From the NCBI RefSeq assembly GCF_016458235.1, contig NZ_JAEMHK010000002.1:248001-312000 (forward strand): 64,000 bases of DNA, written 5' to 3'. The notes beneath the pieces were generated by a model. It made no database searches. It was not told the DNA's origin and saw nothing but the letters and a program-made list of their open reading frames with translations. Numbering within the stretch: the stretch's first letter is position 1; each line of letters begins with the position of its first letter. Made by a program: the position numbers and the translations under genes. Below, one piece after another: positions 1-8,986 of the stretch. The DNA is from Geomonas propionica (GTDB taxonomy: Bacteria; Desulfobacterota; Desulfuromonadia; Geobacterales; Geobacteraceae).

Positions 1-682
1 TGTTATGCTCGACCACTGTCATGGGGTGCGGAATGGCGAAATGGTCGCGCACCCAGCCCGGATCGTCCGAAAAGACGAAGAAGTGCGGCTGAGACACCCG
101 CGCGGCTATCATCGCGACCGCTTCTTGGTAGTAGCGCTCGCTGCAGGACCCGTGCTTGGCCGCTATCCTGCGGTTGGTCAGGTAGTCGCCGCGCCTGATA
201 TGCAGCGAAACCGACTGGCACCCGGTTATCTGCCGCAGCACCTCGCCGTTACTGCCGGCAGGCGGCGAAGGAAGCGTGAAATCGCGACGCAGCACGGAAA
301 CAGCGTCGACAAAGTACTTTTCGCTTTGCCAGTAGCCGTCCAGGCAGACGTCGTCGCCCAGTTCCAGGATGGCAGGGTCAAAGCGGAAACCGCGCTCCCG
401 GATGTGGGTCTGCCGGTAGCCCGGCTTGATGGTTTGCCACAGACGGCCGCCCCACCACCCCGACTTTTGCCACAGTCTCCGGCTTTCCTCCGGGGTGGCC
501 AGGGCGGCCTTGATGGGAAAAGGCGCGAGCGCGTAGGCGCGCGGTGTTATGCCCGGCTCCGTATTGGACAGGCGCGAGAGGTCCAGTTTCAGGGAGACGC
601 CAAGGCGGAAAGCGAGCCGGCGTCCAGCCGCGTACTGAAACATCTGGTTCCCCATGCCGCCCTGCAGGTAGACGATGATCAT
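1..682 (-). CDS. Alpha-1,2-fucosyltransferase-like glycosyltransferase (GT11), 3' end cut by window
   Basis: The 227 visible residues read as a GT11 family enzyme, which transfers fucose from GDP-fucose (or a related sugar) onto a glycan at the cytoplasmic face. The N-terminus has the family hallmark QGGMGNQMFQYAAG at about residues 7-20. A HIRRGDYL motif at about 161-168 is the nucleotide-sugar-binding signature of alpha-1,2/alpha-1,6 fucosyltransferases. GT11 proteins are usually near 290 residues, so about 60 are missing beyond position 1. The start is the ATG at 682, 13 bases after the stop of the methyltransferase gene before it, with an AGGTGA element just upstream. It is the last visible gene of the polysaccharide cluster. 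The family call is firm; the acceptor and exact linkage are unknown. Confidence 0.85.
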   Translation of the reverse strand, partial: MIIVYLQGGMGNQMFQYAAGRRLAFRLGVSLKLDLSRLSNTEPGITPRAYALAPFPIKAALATPEESRRLWQKSGWWGGRLWQTIKPGYRQTHIRERGFRFDPAILELGDDVCLDGYWQSEKYFVDAVSVLRRDFTLPSPPAGSNGEVLRQITGCQSVSLHIRRGDYLTNRRIAAKHGSCSERYYQEAVAMIAARVSQPHFFVFSDDPGWVRDHFAIPHPMTVVEHN

Positions 683-695
683 AGCGGTCGCCTGC

Positions 696-1391
696 TCACC
701 TTTTAACGCCCCGCACGTGGCAGCCGTAGTGCAGCAGTTCCGAGGAGCCGCGGTCGTCGCGGCAAAAGCGCGCCAGCATGTGCAGCACCACGCGCACGGA
801 CAGCAGTTCCCAAAGCCGTGGGCGCTTGCCGACGTACAGGTCCGCCACGGTGGGGATGCGGCGCACCTCCTGGGCGAGGTATTCGAAGTAGTTGCCGTTC
901 TCGACCAGTTCGACTATTTCGAAGCCGCAGGCGTCAAGGTGGGTCCGGTAGAAATAGCGGCTGAAGCCACTGTAAAAGTGATAGGGCGCGAAATGGGTCA
1001 GGCTGCAAAAGGGGGCGGTCAGGATCAGGGTTCCCCCTTTTTTTAGCAGGCGGCTGAACTCCCTCAGCGCGGCCAACGGGTCGGGGAGGTGTTCGAACAC
1101 CTCGACACACATGATGGCGTCAAACGATGCGTCGGGTTCGGGAATGGAGGTGATGTCGCTGACGATATCGAGCCTGCTCTGGTCCCAGACGACCGTCTGC
1201 AGCCCCTTGGCGTCTCCCTTGCCGTCGTACTGGGCGAAGTCCTGGGCGACGTAGTCCAGGTGGCTGCAGAATCTCCTGTACCCCTGTTCGCCCGCACCGG
1301 CGTCAAGAATCCTCGACCCGGCAGGTATCGCTGACAAAGCGGCCTCAAGCCATTTTTCGCGCGTATGCAGGTTGGTGGTCCCGACTGTCAT
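696..1391 (-). CDS. Class I SAM-dependent methyltransferase (Methyltransf_11 type)
   Basis: A 231-residue protein with the SAM-binding glycine motif ILDAGAGEQGYRRF near residue 30, an acidic residue after strand 2, and the later motif IMCVEVFEHLPDPLAALREF, all typical of small-molecule class I methyltransferases. In a glycan cluster it most likely methylates a sugar or a glycan end in the cytoplasm. The start is placed at the ATG at 1391, which overlaps the radical SAM stop codon (ATGA). A longer reading frame begins at 1487 but lies inside the radical SAM gene. It is one of seven methyltransferase-like proteins in this cluster. The substrate cannot be told from sequence. Confidence 0.8.
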   Translation of the reverse strand: MTVGTTNLHTREKWLEAALSAIPAGSRILDAGAGEQGYRRFCSHLDYVAQDFAQYDGKGDAKGLQTVVWDQSRLDIVSDITSIPEPDASFDAIMCVEVFEHLPDPLAALREFSRLLKKGGTLILTAPFCSLTHFAPYHFYSGFSRYFYRTHLDACGFEIVELVENGNYFEYLAQEVRRIPTVADLYVGKRPRLWELLSVRVVLHMLARFCRDDRGSSELLHYGCHVRGVKR

Positions 1392-2362
1392 TTTCTTCCT
1401 ATTAATGATCTCATTTTGGCCTTGAGACGGTCGAACCGGGTTGGGTAAAATTCGGGCATTGTCATCCATGCATCGCAGGACCGGCATGGTTCTCCGGTAA
1501 TAGCCCGTTGAGCGTGCTGTTCTCTCATATTCCTAACCTGCGCATTCCAGATCTCCCGCAACGGCTTTTCGTGGACAGATGGGAGTTTTGATAGCAACTG
1601 GTAATCATGGCAGCAGAAAACGACATTGCCTTCAGCTGATAGCACCAGCGCTGTCCATAAGAAGTGGCATGGATATCTGTGGGACTTTGAACCCGTCAGG
1701 CTTCTCCGTATGCCAAACCGTTCAGGCAGCGGTAATTTCCCGGCCCAGTCGTCGATGGGGATAAAACTCACCGGGATATTCCTCTGGCTCCAGAATGACT
1801 CGATCTGCTCCAGATCGGGAAAGGTCAGATCCGACACAATACAGTCGACCCTTACATTGCATCTGCCATTGAGAACCTTGTTCAAACGGGAAAACTCGAG
1901 GATATTGGCAAGAACCTGATCGTAATTGGCTCCGACACGTATCTTCTCATAGGTCTCTTTTGCACAACCGTCAAAGGAGAATATGATCTCCGCAAGACCG
2001 GCCAATATCAGTCTCTCTGCAAGATCTGCATCCAGCTTGGTAGCGTTGGTAGTCAATCCGACATGATGTCCCCTGGATGCAGCATAGGCTACAAAATTCA
2101 CGATCTCAGGGTTCAGTAACGGCTCGCCGAGCTGATTAAGTGTGATGCTTCGATGCCTCTCAGAAACCTGATCGATGATGACTTTATAGGTTTCGAGGGA
2201 CATGCAGGAATAGCTTCTGCCATTCATGTTCTTTCGTGAATCGGGAACAGGACACATCTCGCAACGCAGGTTGCAGCCCATGTACGACTCAACCAAAATG
2301 GTATCGGGAAGCTCACCGATATCGCATCTTCTCTGGTTGAAGTATTTCTGATGTCTGGTCAT
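1388..2362 (-). CDS. Radical SAM/SPASM domain protein of a polysaccharide cluster
   Basis: A 324-residue radical SAM enzyme. The [4Fe-4S]-binding CNLRCEMC motif (Cys30, Cys34, Cys37) comes first. A GLTTN element and a FSFDG strand follow in the barrel. The C-terminal third is cysteine-rich (PCHFLW, FCCHDY, EPCRSC), as in SPASM domains that hold auxiliary iron-sulfur clusters. SPASM enzymes modify peptides, sugars or other substrates by radical chemistry, for example dehydrogenation or epimerisation; the substrate here is unknown. The start at 2362 has AGGGGTGAC just upstream. The gene looks less GC-rich than its neighbours: three sampled 60-base rows gave 43-50 % GC, against 57-58 % in two flanking rows. 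This hints at separate acquisition. The longest gap in the cluster (66 bases) precedes it. Confidence 0.85.
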   Translation of the reverse strand: MTRHQKYFNQRRCDIGELPDTILVESYMGCNLRCEMCPVPDSRKNMNGRSYSCMSLETYKVIIDQVSERHRSITLNQLGEPLLNPEIVNFVAYAASRGHHVGLTTNATKLDADLAERLILAGLAEIIFSFDGCAKETYEKIRVGANYDQVLANILEFSRLNKVLNGRCNVRVDCIVSDLTFPDLEQIESFWSQRNIPVSFIPIDDWAGKLPLPERFGIRRSLTGSKSHRYPCHFLWTALVLSAEGNVVFCCHDYQLLSKLPSVHEKPLREIWNAQVRNMREQHAQRAITGEPCRSCDAWMTMPEFYPTRFDRLKAKMRSLIGRK

Positions 2363-2428
2363 GTCACCCCTACGTAGGCCTTGGTCGTTTCTAGCACCAA
2401 GAGTCGGGCCTACCTATGCCTACCACGT

Positions 2429-3220
2429 TCATGTCACCGGTTTTCTGAACCAGAAGCACCCGCACCCGTACTTTTGTGCATCGGCCAACGCCTTGCCGGC
2501 GTCGACAACCAAACCTCCATCCACTGGATCATCAGGAACCAGAGAGAATTCAACGAGGTCCAGTCCATAAAACAGCTCGAGGACCTGGCTGTAGGAATAG
2601 ATCCGGTGTGCGTTGAACATGCAACAGGGCCTGCCGCTCACCGGAACCACGAACAGCAGCGAGCCCCCAGGGGCGAGCACCCTCTTCAATTCGGCAACCG
2701 CCTTCAGATCCCCTTCAGGATCAAGTGGGTCGCCATAGCGCCCCAGCCCCACATGCTCCACCACATGCATGCAGGAGAGGGACGCGATGCTCTCATCGTC
2801 AAAAGGCAAGTTCAGCAGGTCGGCGGACGCGCAGGAGAGGTCGGAAAGACACAGGTCCACCGGGCGGTAATCGTAGAACCTCACGGGCACGAACGCGGAC
2901 ACCAAGGTACAAAAGTGCAGGGAAGACGAGATGTCGACGTGCGACTGCGGCTTTATCTGGGCCACTTTCCGCGCGCCCCATGCCGTGTGAAACACGTAGT
3001 GACGGTCGAAGCCGGTGATTGCGGTCTTGTCGTGCAGACAGGGATATCTGTCGCGCCATTCAAGCTGGAAACGGTCAGCCGCACCGGGAAGTTCCGAAAA
3101 CTTTTTGAATTCCTGCCTGAAGACGCGGTACGCCCTCAGTTCGCCGGGTAAGCAAAGCAGTTTCCCGGCCAGCACGCGGAGCGGACCTGGCACCTTGGCG
3201 GCGCTCTCGCCCATTAACAT
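2429..3220 (-). CDS. DUF268 family protein, methyltransferase-like
   Basis: A 263-residue protein with the DUF268 hallmark HVVEHVGLGRYGDPLDPEGD in the centre, followed by LKRVLAPGGSLLFVVPV, which resembles the late strands of class I methyltransferases. DUF268 proteins occur in surface-polysaccharide clusters and are thought to act as sugar or glycan methyltransferases; no activity is established to my knowledge. The start is the ATG at 3220 with GAAGGG seven bases upstream. The frame continues to 3268, but that part overlaps the preceding glycosyltransferase. The gene lies 10 bases after that glycosyltransferase. Family assignment is good; function is inferred. Confidence 0.75.
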   Translation of the reverse strand: MLMGESAAKVPGPLRVLAGKLLCLPGELRAYRVFRQEFKKFSELPGAADRFQLEWRDRYPCLHDKTAITGFDRHYVFHTAWGARKVAQIKPQSHVDISSSLHFCTLVSAFVPVRFYDYRPVDLCLSDLSCASADLLNLPFDDESIASLSCMHVVEHVGLGRYGDPLDPEGDLKAVAELKRVLAPGGSLLFVVPVSGRPCCMFNAHRIYSYSQVLELFYGLDLVEFSLVPDDPVDGGLVVDAGKALADAQKYGCGCFWFRKPVT

Positions 3221-3230
3221 GACGCACCCT

Positions 3231-4136
3231 TCATTTCTTGCCCCTGTGCTTGTCCAGAAAAGGTCCAACCATTTTCAGGGCGTTGCGTTTCACGTGACAG
3301 TTGAAGGGAGCGGCCCTCTTGAACAGGTCGGCGGTTTTCAAATTGTCGCTAAACTCCTTCTCTATCCAGCCTCCCATGTTCACGGCAACGGGATCGTAAA
3401 AGATCCCCTCCCACTTCTCAAGGTAGGCGCAATGATCCTTCTTCTGGGTTTCCAGGTTGCTCTTCCTGACGTCAGCTGTAGCGTGGTAGTAGTGCTCGAC
3501 ATACGAGTCGGGTGAGTCTATGCAGGCATACCCGTTTTGCCACATTTTCAGACAGAGGTCACCGTCCGCGTGGTAGAAATGAAAGCTCTCCTCATCCACA
3601 TATCCCACCTCAGCGAGCGCATCCTTCAGGTACAAGCCGTGGTTGACGAACATCTTGTCGCCAAGCGTCAAACCGACGCTGTAGTTGGTCTGCTCCGGCC
3701 AATTGCGCCAGTAAAAAGCAACGGCGCCGATTTGGTCGCCTGCCTGAAGTCGATCCTCAAAGAGCCGCACCCCGTTTCGTATCGCGCCAGGCACAACCAG
3801 CGAGTCGTCGCTCAACATGCAGACGTACTTCCCTTGGGCGCACTTGAAGCCGAGGTTCATGAAATAGCCCCAGGAGCGGCGTTCGATCCTCTTGCCGCGC
3901 CACTCGCCGCGGTTGTGCTGCACGATGGTGATGATGTCCTTTTGCTTCATAAGCCACGGCAGCGTGCCGTCGCCGGAGCCTCCATCGACAACGATGATCT
4001 CGGACGCGAGGGCGCAACGGTCCAGTTCCCGCCTGACGCTCTCTATGGTCAGCTTCAGGAACGTGCGGCGGTTGTAAGAGCCGATCACAACCGACACCAC
4101 CTTCTTGGCAGCCGCTGTCTTTGCCTCTGTCGTCAT
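3231..4136 (-). CDS. Family 2 glycosyltransferase
   Basis: A 301-residue GT-A fold glycosyltransferase. It opens with VVSVVIGSYNRRTFLKLTIESV, the nucleotide-sugar-binding strand, then EIIVVDGGSGDGT, and CMLSDDSLVVPGAI, where the SDD supplies the DXD-like metal site. A later HADGDLCLKMW segment contains the acidic residue expected near the catalytic base. It should add one sugar to the lipid-linked glycan at the inner membrane. Its start overlaps the stop of the upstream methyltransferase by four bases, and DUF268 follows closely. The donor and linkage are not predictable. Confidence 0.82.
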   Translation of the reverse strand: MTTEAKTAAAKKVVSVVIGSYNRRTFLKLTIESVRRELDRCALASEIIVVDGGSGDGTLPWLMKQKDIITIVQHNRGEWRGKRIERRSWGYFMNLGFKCAQGKYVCMLSDDSLVVPGAIRNGVRLFEDRLQAGDQIGAVAFYWRNWPEQTNYSVGLTLGDKMFVNHGLYLKDALAEVGYVDEESFHFYHADGDLCLKMWQNGYACIDSPDSYVEHYYHATADVRKSNLETQKKDHCAYLEKWEGIFYDPVAVNMGGWIEKEFSDNLKTADLFKRAAPFNCHVKRNALKMVGPFLDKHRGKK

Positions 4137-5143
4137 TGAACCTTCCGGCAGATGATATGGGCGTTGTCCTGCTGAAACTCACCGCAGGCCACGTAGTGCT
4201 CCTCGAGCGCGAAAATCATTTCCAGCAGCCGGCGGTGAGCCGCGCTGCCCGGATCGTAGTTCTGGTAGAAAGCTTGGTCCAGGGCGTAGAAGATGATCGA
4301 CCCGTTGAAGTACCTCACGTCCACCTCGGCAAAATGCTCCTTTAGGACAGGGACGATGGCGCTTGACCGGACGCACTCGGAGGGATCGGTTTTCCTGAAC
4401 CACGCCACCGACGGCATGTCCCAGAGCTTCTCGTACACCACGTCGTCCCGCAGCTTGTACGAGTTGACCACCCGGCCGAGGAGGTCCTTGACCTTCGCCC
4501 CCAGCGACGGGCCGGGCGCATCGGGAGGGCCGGTCAGCGGGGTGCGGAGCTCACGGGGGAGCAGGTGTTTTACCGCGTTGATGATCTCCTGCTGCCGCAC
4601 CGAGAGCTGCTGGTAGTCCGGTCCGACGTACTCGTTGGAAACGAGGAGCCCGCCCGGCTTGAGCGCACGAGAGAGACGCCCCACCACCAGTTCGATGTCG
4701 CGGATGTGATGCAGCGCGCCGTTGGCCCAGATGAGATCGTACTCGGCCTCGGGGAGTTCCTCCTTATTGACGTCGCAGACCCTGTACTCGATGTTGTGGA
4801 AGCCTTCGCGGTCAGCGCGCACGCGGGCCTGCTCGATAGCGCCCGGGGCGATATCGATCCCGGTGATCCGCTCTGCCGCCCCCAGCCGCGCCAGCGTGCG
4901 CTCCACCTCGCCGAACCCGCAACAGATGCTCAGGCACCTGCCCACAGGGACCAGCGGTTTCAGGTACTTCTCGATGGTCCAGTACTCGCACCAATCCTTG
5001 CGGCTCGCGTCGGTCTCCCCGAAGATGAGCCGACAGGAGCGGTTGCGGATGGCGGGGAAGCAGTAGAAGTTCCGGTCCGAAGCGGAGCAGTCGGCCATCG
5101 ACCAGTGCTCCGCCACAATCTTGCTGTCGTATTCCTCCGACAT
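4133..5143 (-). CDS. Class I SAM-dependent methyltransferase
   Basis: A 336-residue protein with a SAM-binding region CLSICCGFGEVERTLARLG at about residues 68-86, the acidic loop ITGIDIAPGAIEQAR, and the core strand YDLIWANGALHHI. The glycine motif is unusual because cysteines replace the common D-x-G residues. An N-terminal HWS..CSASDRNFYCFP segment and a long C-terminal extension of over 130 residues set it apart from minimal enzymes of the family. This layout is common in O-antigen clusters, where such enzymes methylate sugars. The stop of the GT4 gene and the start of this one share bases, so they are translationally coupled. The substrate is unknown. Confidence 0.78.
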   Translation of the reverse strand: MSEEYDSKIVAEHWSMADCSASDRNFYCFPAIRNRSCRLIFGETDASRKDWCEYWTIEKYLKPLVPVGRCLSICCGFGEVERTLARLGAAERITGIDIAPGAIEQARVRADREGFHNIEYRVCDVNKEELPEAEYDLIWANGALHHIRDIELVVGRLSRALKPGGLLVSNEYVGPDYQQLSVRQQEIINAVKHLLPRELRTPLTGPPDAPGPSLGAKVKDLLGRVVNSYKLRDDVVYEKLWDMPSVAWFRKTDPSECVRSSAIVPVLKEHFAEVDVRYFNGSIIFYALDQAFYQNYDPGSAAHRRLLEMIFALEEHYVACGEFQQDNAHIICRKVQ

Positions 5144-6483
5144 CAGTCGTCCCTCCGTTTCCTGCCGAAGCCAGCGGCTACCTCGTCGAAGAAGTCGAGA
5201 TACTGCGCACCGGTACGGTTGATGCTGAAGCGCTCCTTGGCATCTTTAGCAGCTGAGACCGAGAGCTGTTCGAGCAGCGATTTGTTGCCCAGCAAATGAC
5301 AAAGGGCGAAACCTAGACCTTCCGCGTCCCCCGCCGGCGTCAACACGCCGGTCGCCTCCCCCGGCCCGTAGAGGTTGAGCCCGCTGGCATCGCCGTCGAG
5401 GCGCAGCCCCTTGACCTGTTCCGGTATGCCGCCTACGGCGGTAGCCACGACGGGGGTGCCGCAGGAAAGGGCCTCCAGCACCGTATTGGGGAAGTTCTCC
5501 GCCCGCGCAGCATGGATGTACAGGTCGGCGGCACGGTAAAACGCGGCCAGCTCCGAGGGGGCCTGGTGGGGAACAAAGGTTACGGTCGCCGCGCCCAGGT
5601 GCTCGTCTGGCGCGCTCTCGCCAACCGCCAAAAAACGCAGGCGCTGATACGGCAAAGCCTGCGCTGCTTTAGCGACCGCGGAGCGCATGGTGGCGTAATC
5701 CTTCCAGATGCTTTCGCGGATGCCGTGGGCGGCGAACATGACCACATGCTCGTCGCCACTGATTCCGAGCTGCTGGCGGGCGCCCCCCCTGGCACCGGGA
5801 CAGAAGATGCTGGAATCGACCCCGTTATTGATGACCCGCGACTGTATCACAGCCGGTTTCAGGATGGAATCTTCAACTTTGTCCATGAGCCATTGGGAAG
5901 GCGTTATCACGTGCAGCCGGCAGCGACGGTAGATGTCCCTCTTCCTCTCCCAGTTTTCATGGGAAGTGTCGCGCGTCAGGGAGTACTGCACCTCCAGGTA
6001 GGGACACCCGCCGCAACCGCTGCGCCATTTGTCGCAGTCGAAGGAATGCGCGCAGTGGCCGGCCAGAAGCCAGGCGTCGTGCAGCACAAGTACCACCGGG
6101 TGACGCAGGGACAGGTCGGCCAGACCGGCAAGATCGAAGTAACCGCCATGCAGGTTGTGGCAGACGATGATCTCGTTCCCCGTGGGCAGAATGCTCTCCA
6201 GGTGCCGGCTTGCGGGATCGCCCGGATCCTCGAGGCCGGCGAAGAGTCCGGCGCGGCGGCGCACGGTGCGGCCGAACTGCCCCACTCTTCCCAGCAGTGA
6301 TGGTCTGACGGCCGAGCGCAGCTCTACCGTATCAGGGTCCTGACCGAGCTTGCGCCCAACGACCCGCAGCGAAAAGTGCCCCCGGCTCCTGAAGTATTCG
6401 TGCAGCGTACCGGTAACGCCCGCGGCGCCGCCGACTGTGTCCAGCGTGTTCAGCTGTACGATCTGAAGTTTGGCATCGGTCAT
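5143..6483 (-). CDS. Family 4 glycosyltransferase, WcaC/colanic-acid-type
   Basis: A 446-residue GT-B fold enzyme. The N-terminal acceptor domain starts IVQLNTLDTVGGAAG. A cysteine-rich stretch around residue 160 (HCAHSFDC then SGCGGCP) is typical of the WcaC-like branch of family 4 glycosyltransferases. The C-terminal donor domain shows the family signature LEALSCGTPVVATAVGGIPE, which contains the donor-binding part of the E-x7-E motif. It probably uses a nucleotide sugar and works at the inner membrane. It overlaps the deacetylase before it by four bases and abuts the methyltransferase after it. The added sugar is not predictable. Confidence 0.85.
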   Translation of the reverse strand: MTDAKLQIVQLNTLDTVGGAAGVTGTLHEYFRSRGHFSLRVVGRKLGQDPDTVELRSAVRPSLLGRVGQFGRTVRRRAGLFAGLEDPGDPASRHLESILPTGNEIIVCHNLHGGYFDLAGLADLSLRHPVVLVLHDAWLLAGHCAHSFDCDKWRSGCGGCPYLEVQYSLTRDTSHENWERKRDIYRRCRLHVITPSQWLMDKVEDSILKPAVIQSRVINNGVDSSIFCPGARGGARQQLGISGDEHVVMFAAHGIRESIWKDYATMRSAVAKAAQALPYQRLRFLAVGESAPDEHLGAATVTFVPHQAPSELAAFYRAADLYIHAARAENFPNTVLEALSCGTPVVATAVGGIPEQVKGLRLDGDASGLNLYGPGEATGVLTPAGDAEGLGFALCHLLGNKSLLEQLSVSAAKDAKERFSINRTGAQYLDFFDEVAAGFGRKRRDD

Positions 6484-7463
6484 TGTAGATACTCGGCCAG
6501 TCTTGAGGCGAACTCATCGGCGGACCAGTCGCGCACCAGGAACCGGGGCAGCTGGTAACGGGACACAACCGGGAAGACGACGCCGCCGAAGTTGGAACAG
6601 GCGCAGTCAAACCCCTCTTTCTGCAGTATCCGCTGGGTAAGACGGGCATAACTTAGTCTGGTGCCGTAAGGATACGCGAAGCAGCGAACCGGCTGCCCGC
6701 AGATATCCTGCAGCCGCTGTCTCCCCTCGACGATCTCGCTACGCTGCTCGGCAGCGGAAAGAAGGGCAAGGTTGGCATGGTTTTGCGTGTGCGCCCCGAT
6801 CTCGATGTCTTCCTCCTCCGCGAGACGGCGCAGTTCCTGTTCGGTGAGAAACCTGCGCTCACCTGAATTGGCGCAGCCCCTGCCGGCCCACTCCCTGAGC
6901 AGAGCCATCGTCTCGACACGCTCGGCAGTGGCGGAGAGACGCAGATGATCGCACAGCACCAGGTAGGCATCCTGCCGTGCACAGCTCGTACCGTCAAGCA
7001 GGTTCCAAGAAGGATCAACCGGGCCTTCCAAGCCAAACTCCCACGCCTTGGTCTGGCCGTTTAACGGCAGCTGCAGCCGTTTGGGCAGTACGGCGGACCA
7101 CAGGAAAAGGTCTGCCAGTTCGTCCCAGTAAGGACGCTTGGCATCCCCCACAAACCCAGTGGTCACAAAGATTGTGGCAGGGATCAGGTACCGCCGTAGC
7201 AGCGGGACGGCGTTTATGAGGTTGTCAGCATAGCCGTCGTCGAAGGTAACCACCACGCTGCCGGGCTGCCAGCTTTCCCTGGCGGAGAGGGGCGAAGGGA
7301 GATATCGGGACCGAAGCACTTCCATGTGACCGGCGAAATTCTCCGGTGATACGCAGAGCAACTGCGGATCCCTGGCAGTATCGGCGACCCGATGGTAGAG
7401 CAGGATCGCCGCTTGAGGGACCGTGCGCTGCGCCAACTTCCTGAGCATCGATTCTCCGTACAT
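6480..7463 (-). CDS. Polysaccharide deacetylase (NodB homology, CE4)
   Basis: A 327-residue CE4 family protein. The NodB motifs are visible: TFDDGY near residue 73 supplies the catalytic base and metal aspartate, IGAHTQNHANL supplies the metal histidines, and CFAYPYGTR follows. The family removes N- or O-acetyl groups from glycans with a divalent metal. No signal peptide is evident at the N-terminus (MYGESMLRKLAQR), so it may act on lipid-linked intermediates in the cytoplasm or belong to the group that makes amino-sugar precursors. Two starts are possible: ATG 7463 (GGAG seven bases upstream) and ATG 7448 (GGAG five bases upstream). It lies three bases after the methyltransferase gene before it. 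Confidence 0.85.
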   Translation of the reverse strand: MYGESMLRKLAQRTVPQAAILLYHRVADTARDPQLLCVSPENFAGHMEVLRSRYLPSPLSARESWQPGSVVVTFDDGYADNLINAVPLLRRYLIPATIFVTTGFVGDAKRPYWDELADLFLWSAVLPKRLQLPLNGQTKAWEFGLEGPVDPSWNLLDGTSCARQDAYLVLCDHLRLSATAERVETMALLREWAGRGCANSGERRFLTEQELRRLAEEEDIEIGAHTQNHANLALLSAAEQRSEIVEGRQRLQDICGQPVRCFAYPYGTRLSYARLTQRILQKEGFDCACSNFGGVVFPVVSRYQLPRFLVRDWSADEFASRLAEYLQ

Positions 7464-7466
7464 CGG

Positions 7467-8138
7467 TCAGCTCCGGGCCCGCTTCACCGCTCGCACGGTG
7501 ATCAGCACCTGGTAATCCTCGTCCCGGTATTCGAGCTCGGCTCGGGTGAGTTCACGGCTGGCAAGTCCATGCAGGAAGCTGCAGGCAACGAGAACGTTTC
7601 CGTGGCTTTGAACGACCACGTTCTGGTCGCCGAACACGTCGCCGAACAGACGGCGGGCGGCGACGTCACTAAGCCGCCAAAAGTCGCCCCAGCGGTCCAT
7701 GTCATACCGGCTGATCTGGCTGATGCCGGCAAAGGTGGCCAGGAGCACTCCTCCCTCCTTCAGCTTCAGGTAGGTGCTGGCAACCGCCGCCTGCAGGTCG
7801 TAGATGAAAGGGAACGTCTGCGTCAGGATCATGCAGTCAAAGGAGAGGTCGGGGATCCCTTCGCCCGTGGCGAGGTTGCCGACCAGGGTCGCCTCGGGGT
7901 TGCCAGGCTGGGCGTGCAAGACATCGGACTTCGTCACCCGCTCAGCGCCGAAAACACGGGTATACTCGCCGTCGCCCACCTCGAGCACCCTCCCCTTGAT
8001 GTCCAGGCTGTTGTCGCTCAGGAACCTTTCGATGTAATAGCGGTCGATGGGCTGGCCGCGGTCGAACCCGAAACTCCTGCTGACCGGCTGCAGCCGCCCC
8101 AGCCGGATGCTCCTCCATATGTGCCGGAAAAAGGTCAT
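7467..8138 (-). CDS. SAM-dependent methyltransferase, glycan-cluster type
   Basis: A 223-residue protein with a class I methyltransferase core: GRVLEVGDGEYTRVFG is the SAM-binding loop, with an unusual VGDGEY replacing the common GxGxG. SFDCMILTQTFPFIYDLQ is the central strand and LKEGGVLLATFAGI a later one. This combination recurs in proteins encoded beside glycosyltransferases. It probably methylates a sugar in the cytoplasm. The start is the ATG at 8138, four bases after the FkbM gene. A longer open frame to 8252 would overlap that gene. Confidence is moderate for the family and low for the substrate. Confidence 0.72.
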   Translation of the reverse strand: MTFFRHIWRSIRLGRLQPVSRSFGFDRGQPIDRYYIERFLSDNSLDIKGRVLEVGDGEYTRVFGAERVTKSDVLHAQPGNPEATLVGNLATGEGIPDLSFDCMILTQTFPFIYDLQAAVASTYLKLKEGGVLLATFAGISQISRYDMDRWGDFWRLSDVAARRLFGDVFGDQNVVVQSHGNVLVACSFLHGLASRELTRAELEYRDEDYQVLITVRAVKRARS

Positions 8139-8142
8139 CGTT

Positions 8143-8952
8143 TCACTTCCCCTCAGCAAGGAGATCGTTGCGCTTGGCGTACACCAAGCAGAACCAGGTG
8201 GTATCAGGTCCCAGCCGGAACGGGGGCTTCGAGGCGAAACAGGTCTCGGCATCGAAATCGTGAACCAGGTAGCGGTACCCCTCCCGATCGAGCAGATTCA
8301 GGAGGTCTCCCAGCAGTTGGCGCTGCCCGGCCCAGCCATGGTACTCCAGAACCAGCTCGCGAATCTGACGCAGCTTTCCAGCCTGGGCGGCCTCGGTGAG
8401 CACGGCGAGTTCCTCTCCTTCAATGTTCAGTTTGAGGAAATCCACCGGTTGGTCCAGGTAACTCGACAAACGCACCATGCGCACCCGGACCGAACCCTGT
8501 TCAGCGATCTGTCCGCCGGCCTTTCCGTCCGCCAGGAAGCTGGTCTCGCCCTCCTCTGCGGCAAGTCCCGCGTTGACCAGGCTCACGTCGGTGATGTTGT
8601 TGCGTGAAAGGTTGCCGGAAAGGATCTTGAACAGCTCCGGATCGGGTTCGAAGGCGAGGACCCTGGCTCCGGGGTGGACCTTTTTGAACTGCAGGATGGA
8701 CATGCCCATGTTGCTGCCGCCGTCGATGATTAACGGGTCCGGCCGCACCGCGTCGAAGTGGTAGATGCGGTTGACGAACTCGTCCTTGTACTGCATGTAG
8801 AAATTCGCTCCGTCGGTGACCGCCATTTCCAGCCCCTGCATACGCAGGACCGCTCCCGACCTTTGCTGCCAGCACTTCCTGTGCAGCAAGGCGAGGCGCA
8901 CCCGTTTAACGGTGTGCCGGGCAATGCCGGCCAGCAGATTGATGATCCCCAT
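8143..8952 (-). CDS. FkbM family methyltransferase
   Basis: A 269-residue FkbM-type enzyme. The signature region reads PLIIDGGSNMGMSILQFK, then VLAFEPDPELFKILSGN, then LKLNIEGEELAVL. FkbM methyltransferases transfer a methyl group from SAM to a hydroxyl, and many bacterial members act on sugars of lipopolysaccharide or capsule. The protein is soluble apart from a short hydrophobic N-terminal run. It lies 34 bases after the pyruvyl transferase gene. With the flanking enzymes it supports a heavily O-methylated glycan. Substrate position is unknown. Confidence 0.85.
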   Translation of the reverse strand: MGIINLLAGIARHTVKRVRLALLHRKCWQQRSGAVLRMQGLEMAVTDGANFYMQYKDEFVNRIYHFDAVRPDPLIIDGGSNMGMSILQFKKVHPGARVLAFEPDPELFKILSGNLSRNNITDVSLVNAGLAAEEGETSFLADGKAGGQIAEQGSVRVRMVRLSSYLDQPVDFLKLNIEGEELAVLTEAAQAGKLRQIRELVLEYHGWAGQRQLLGDLLNLLDREGYRYLVHDFDAETCFASKPPFRLGPDTTWFCLVYAKRNDLLAEGK

Positions 8953-8986
8953 GAAAACCTCTCCTTGCGGCCCCGTGCCACGACGG

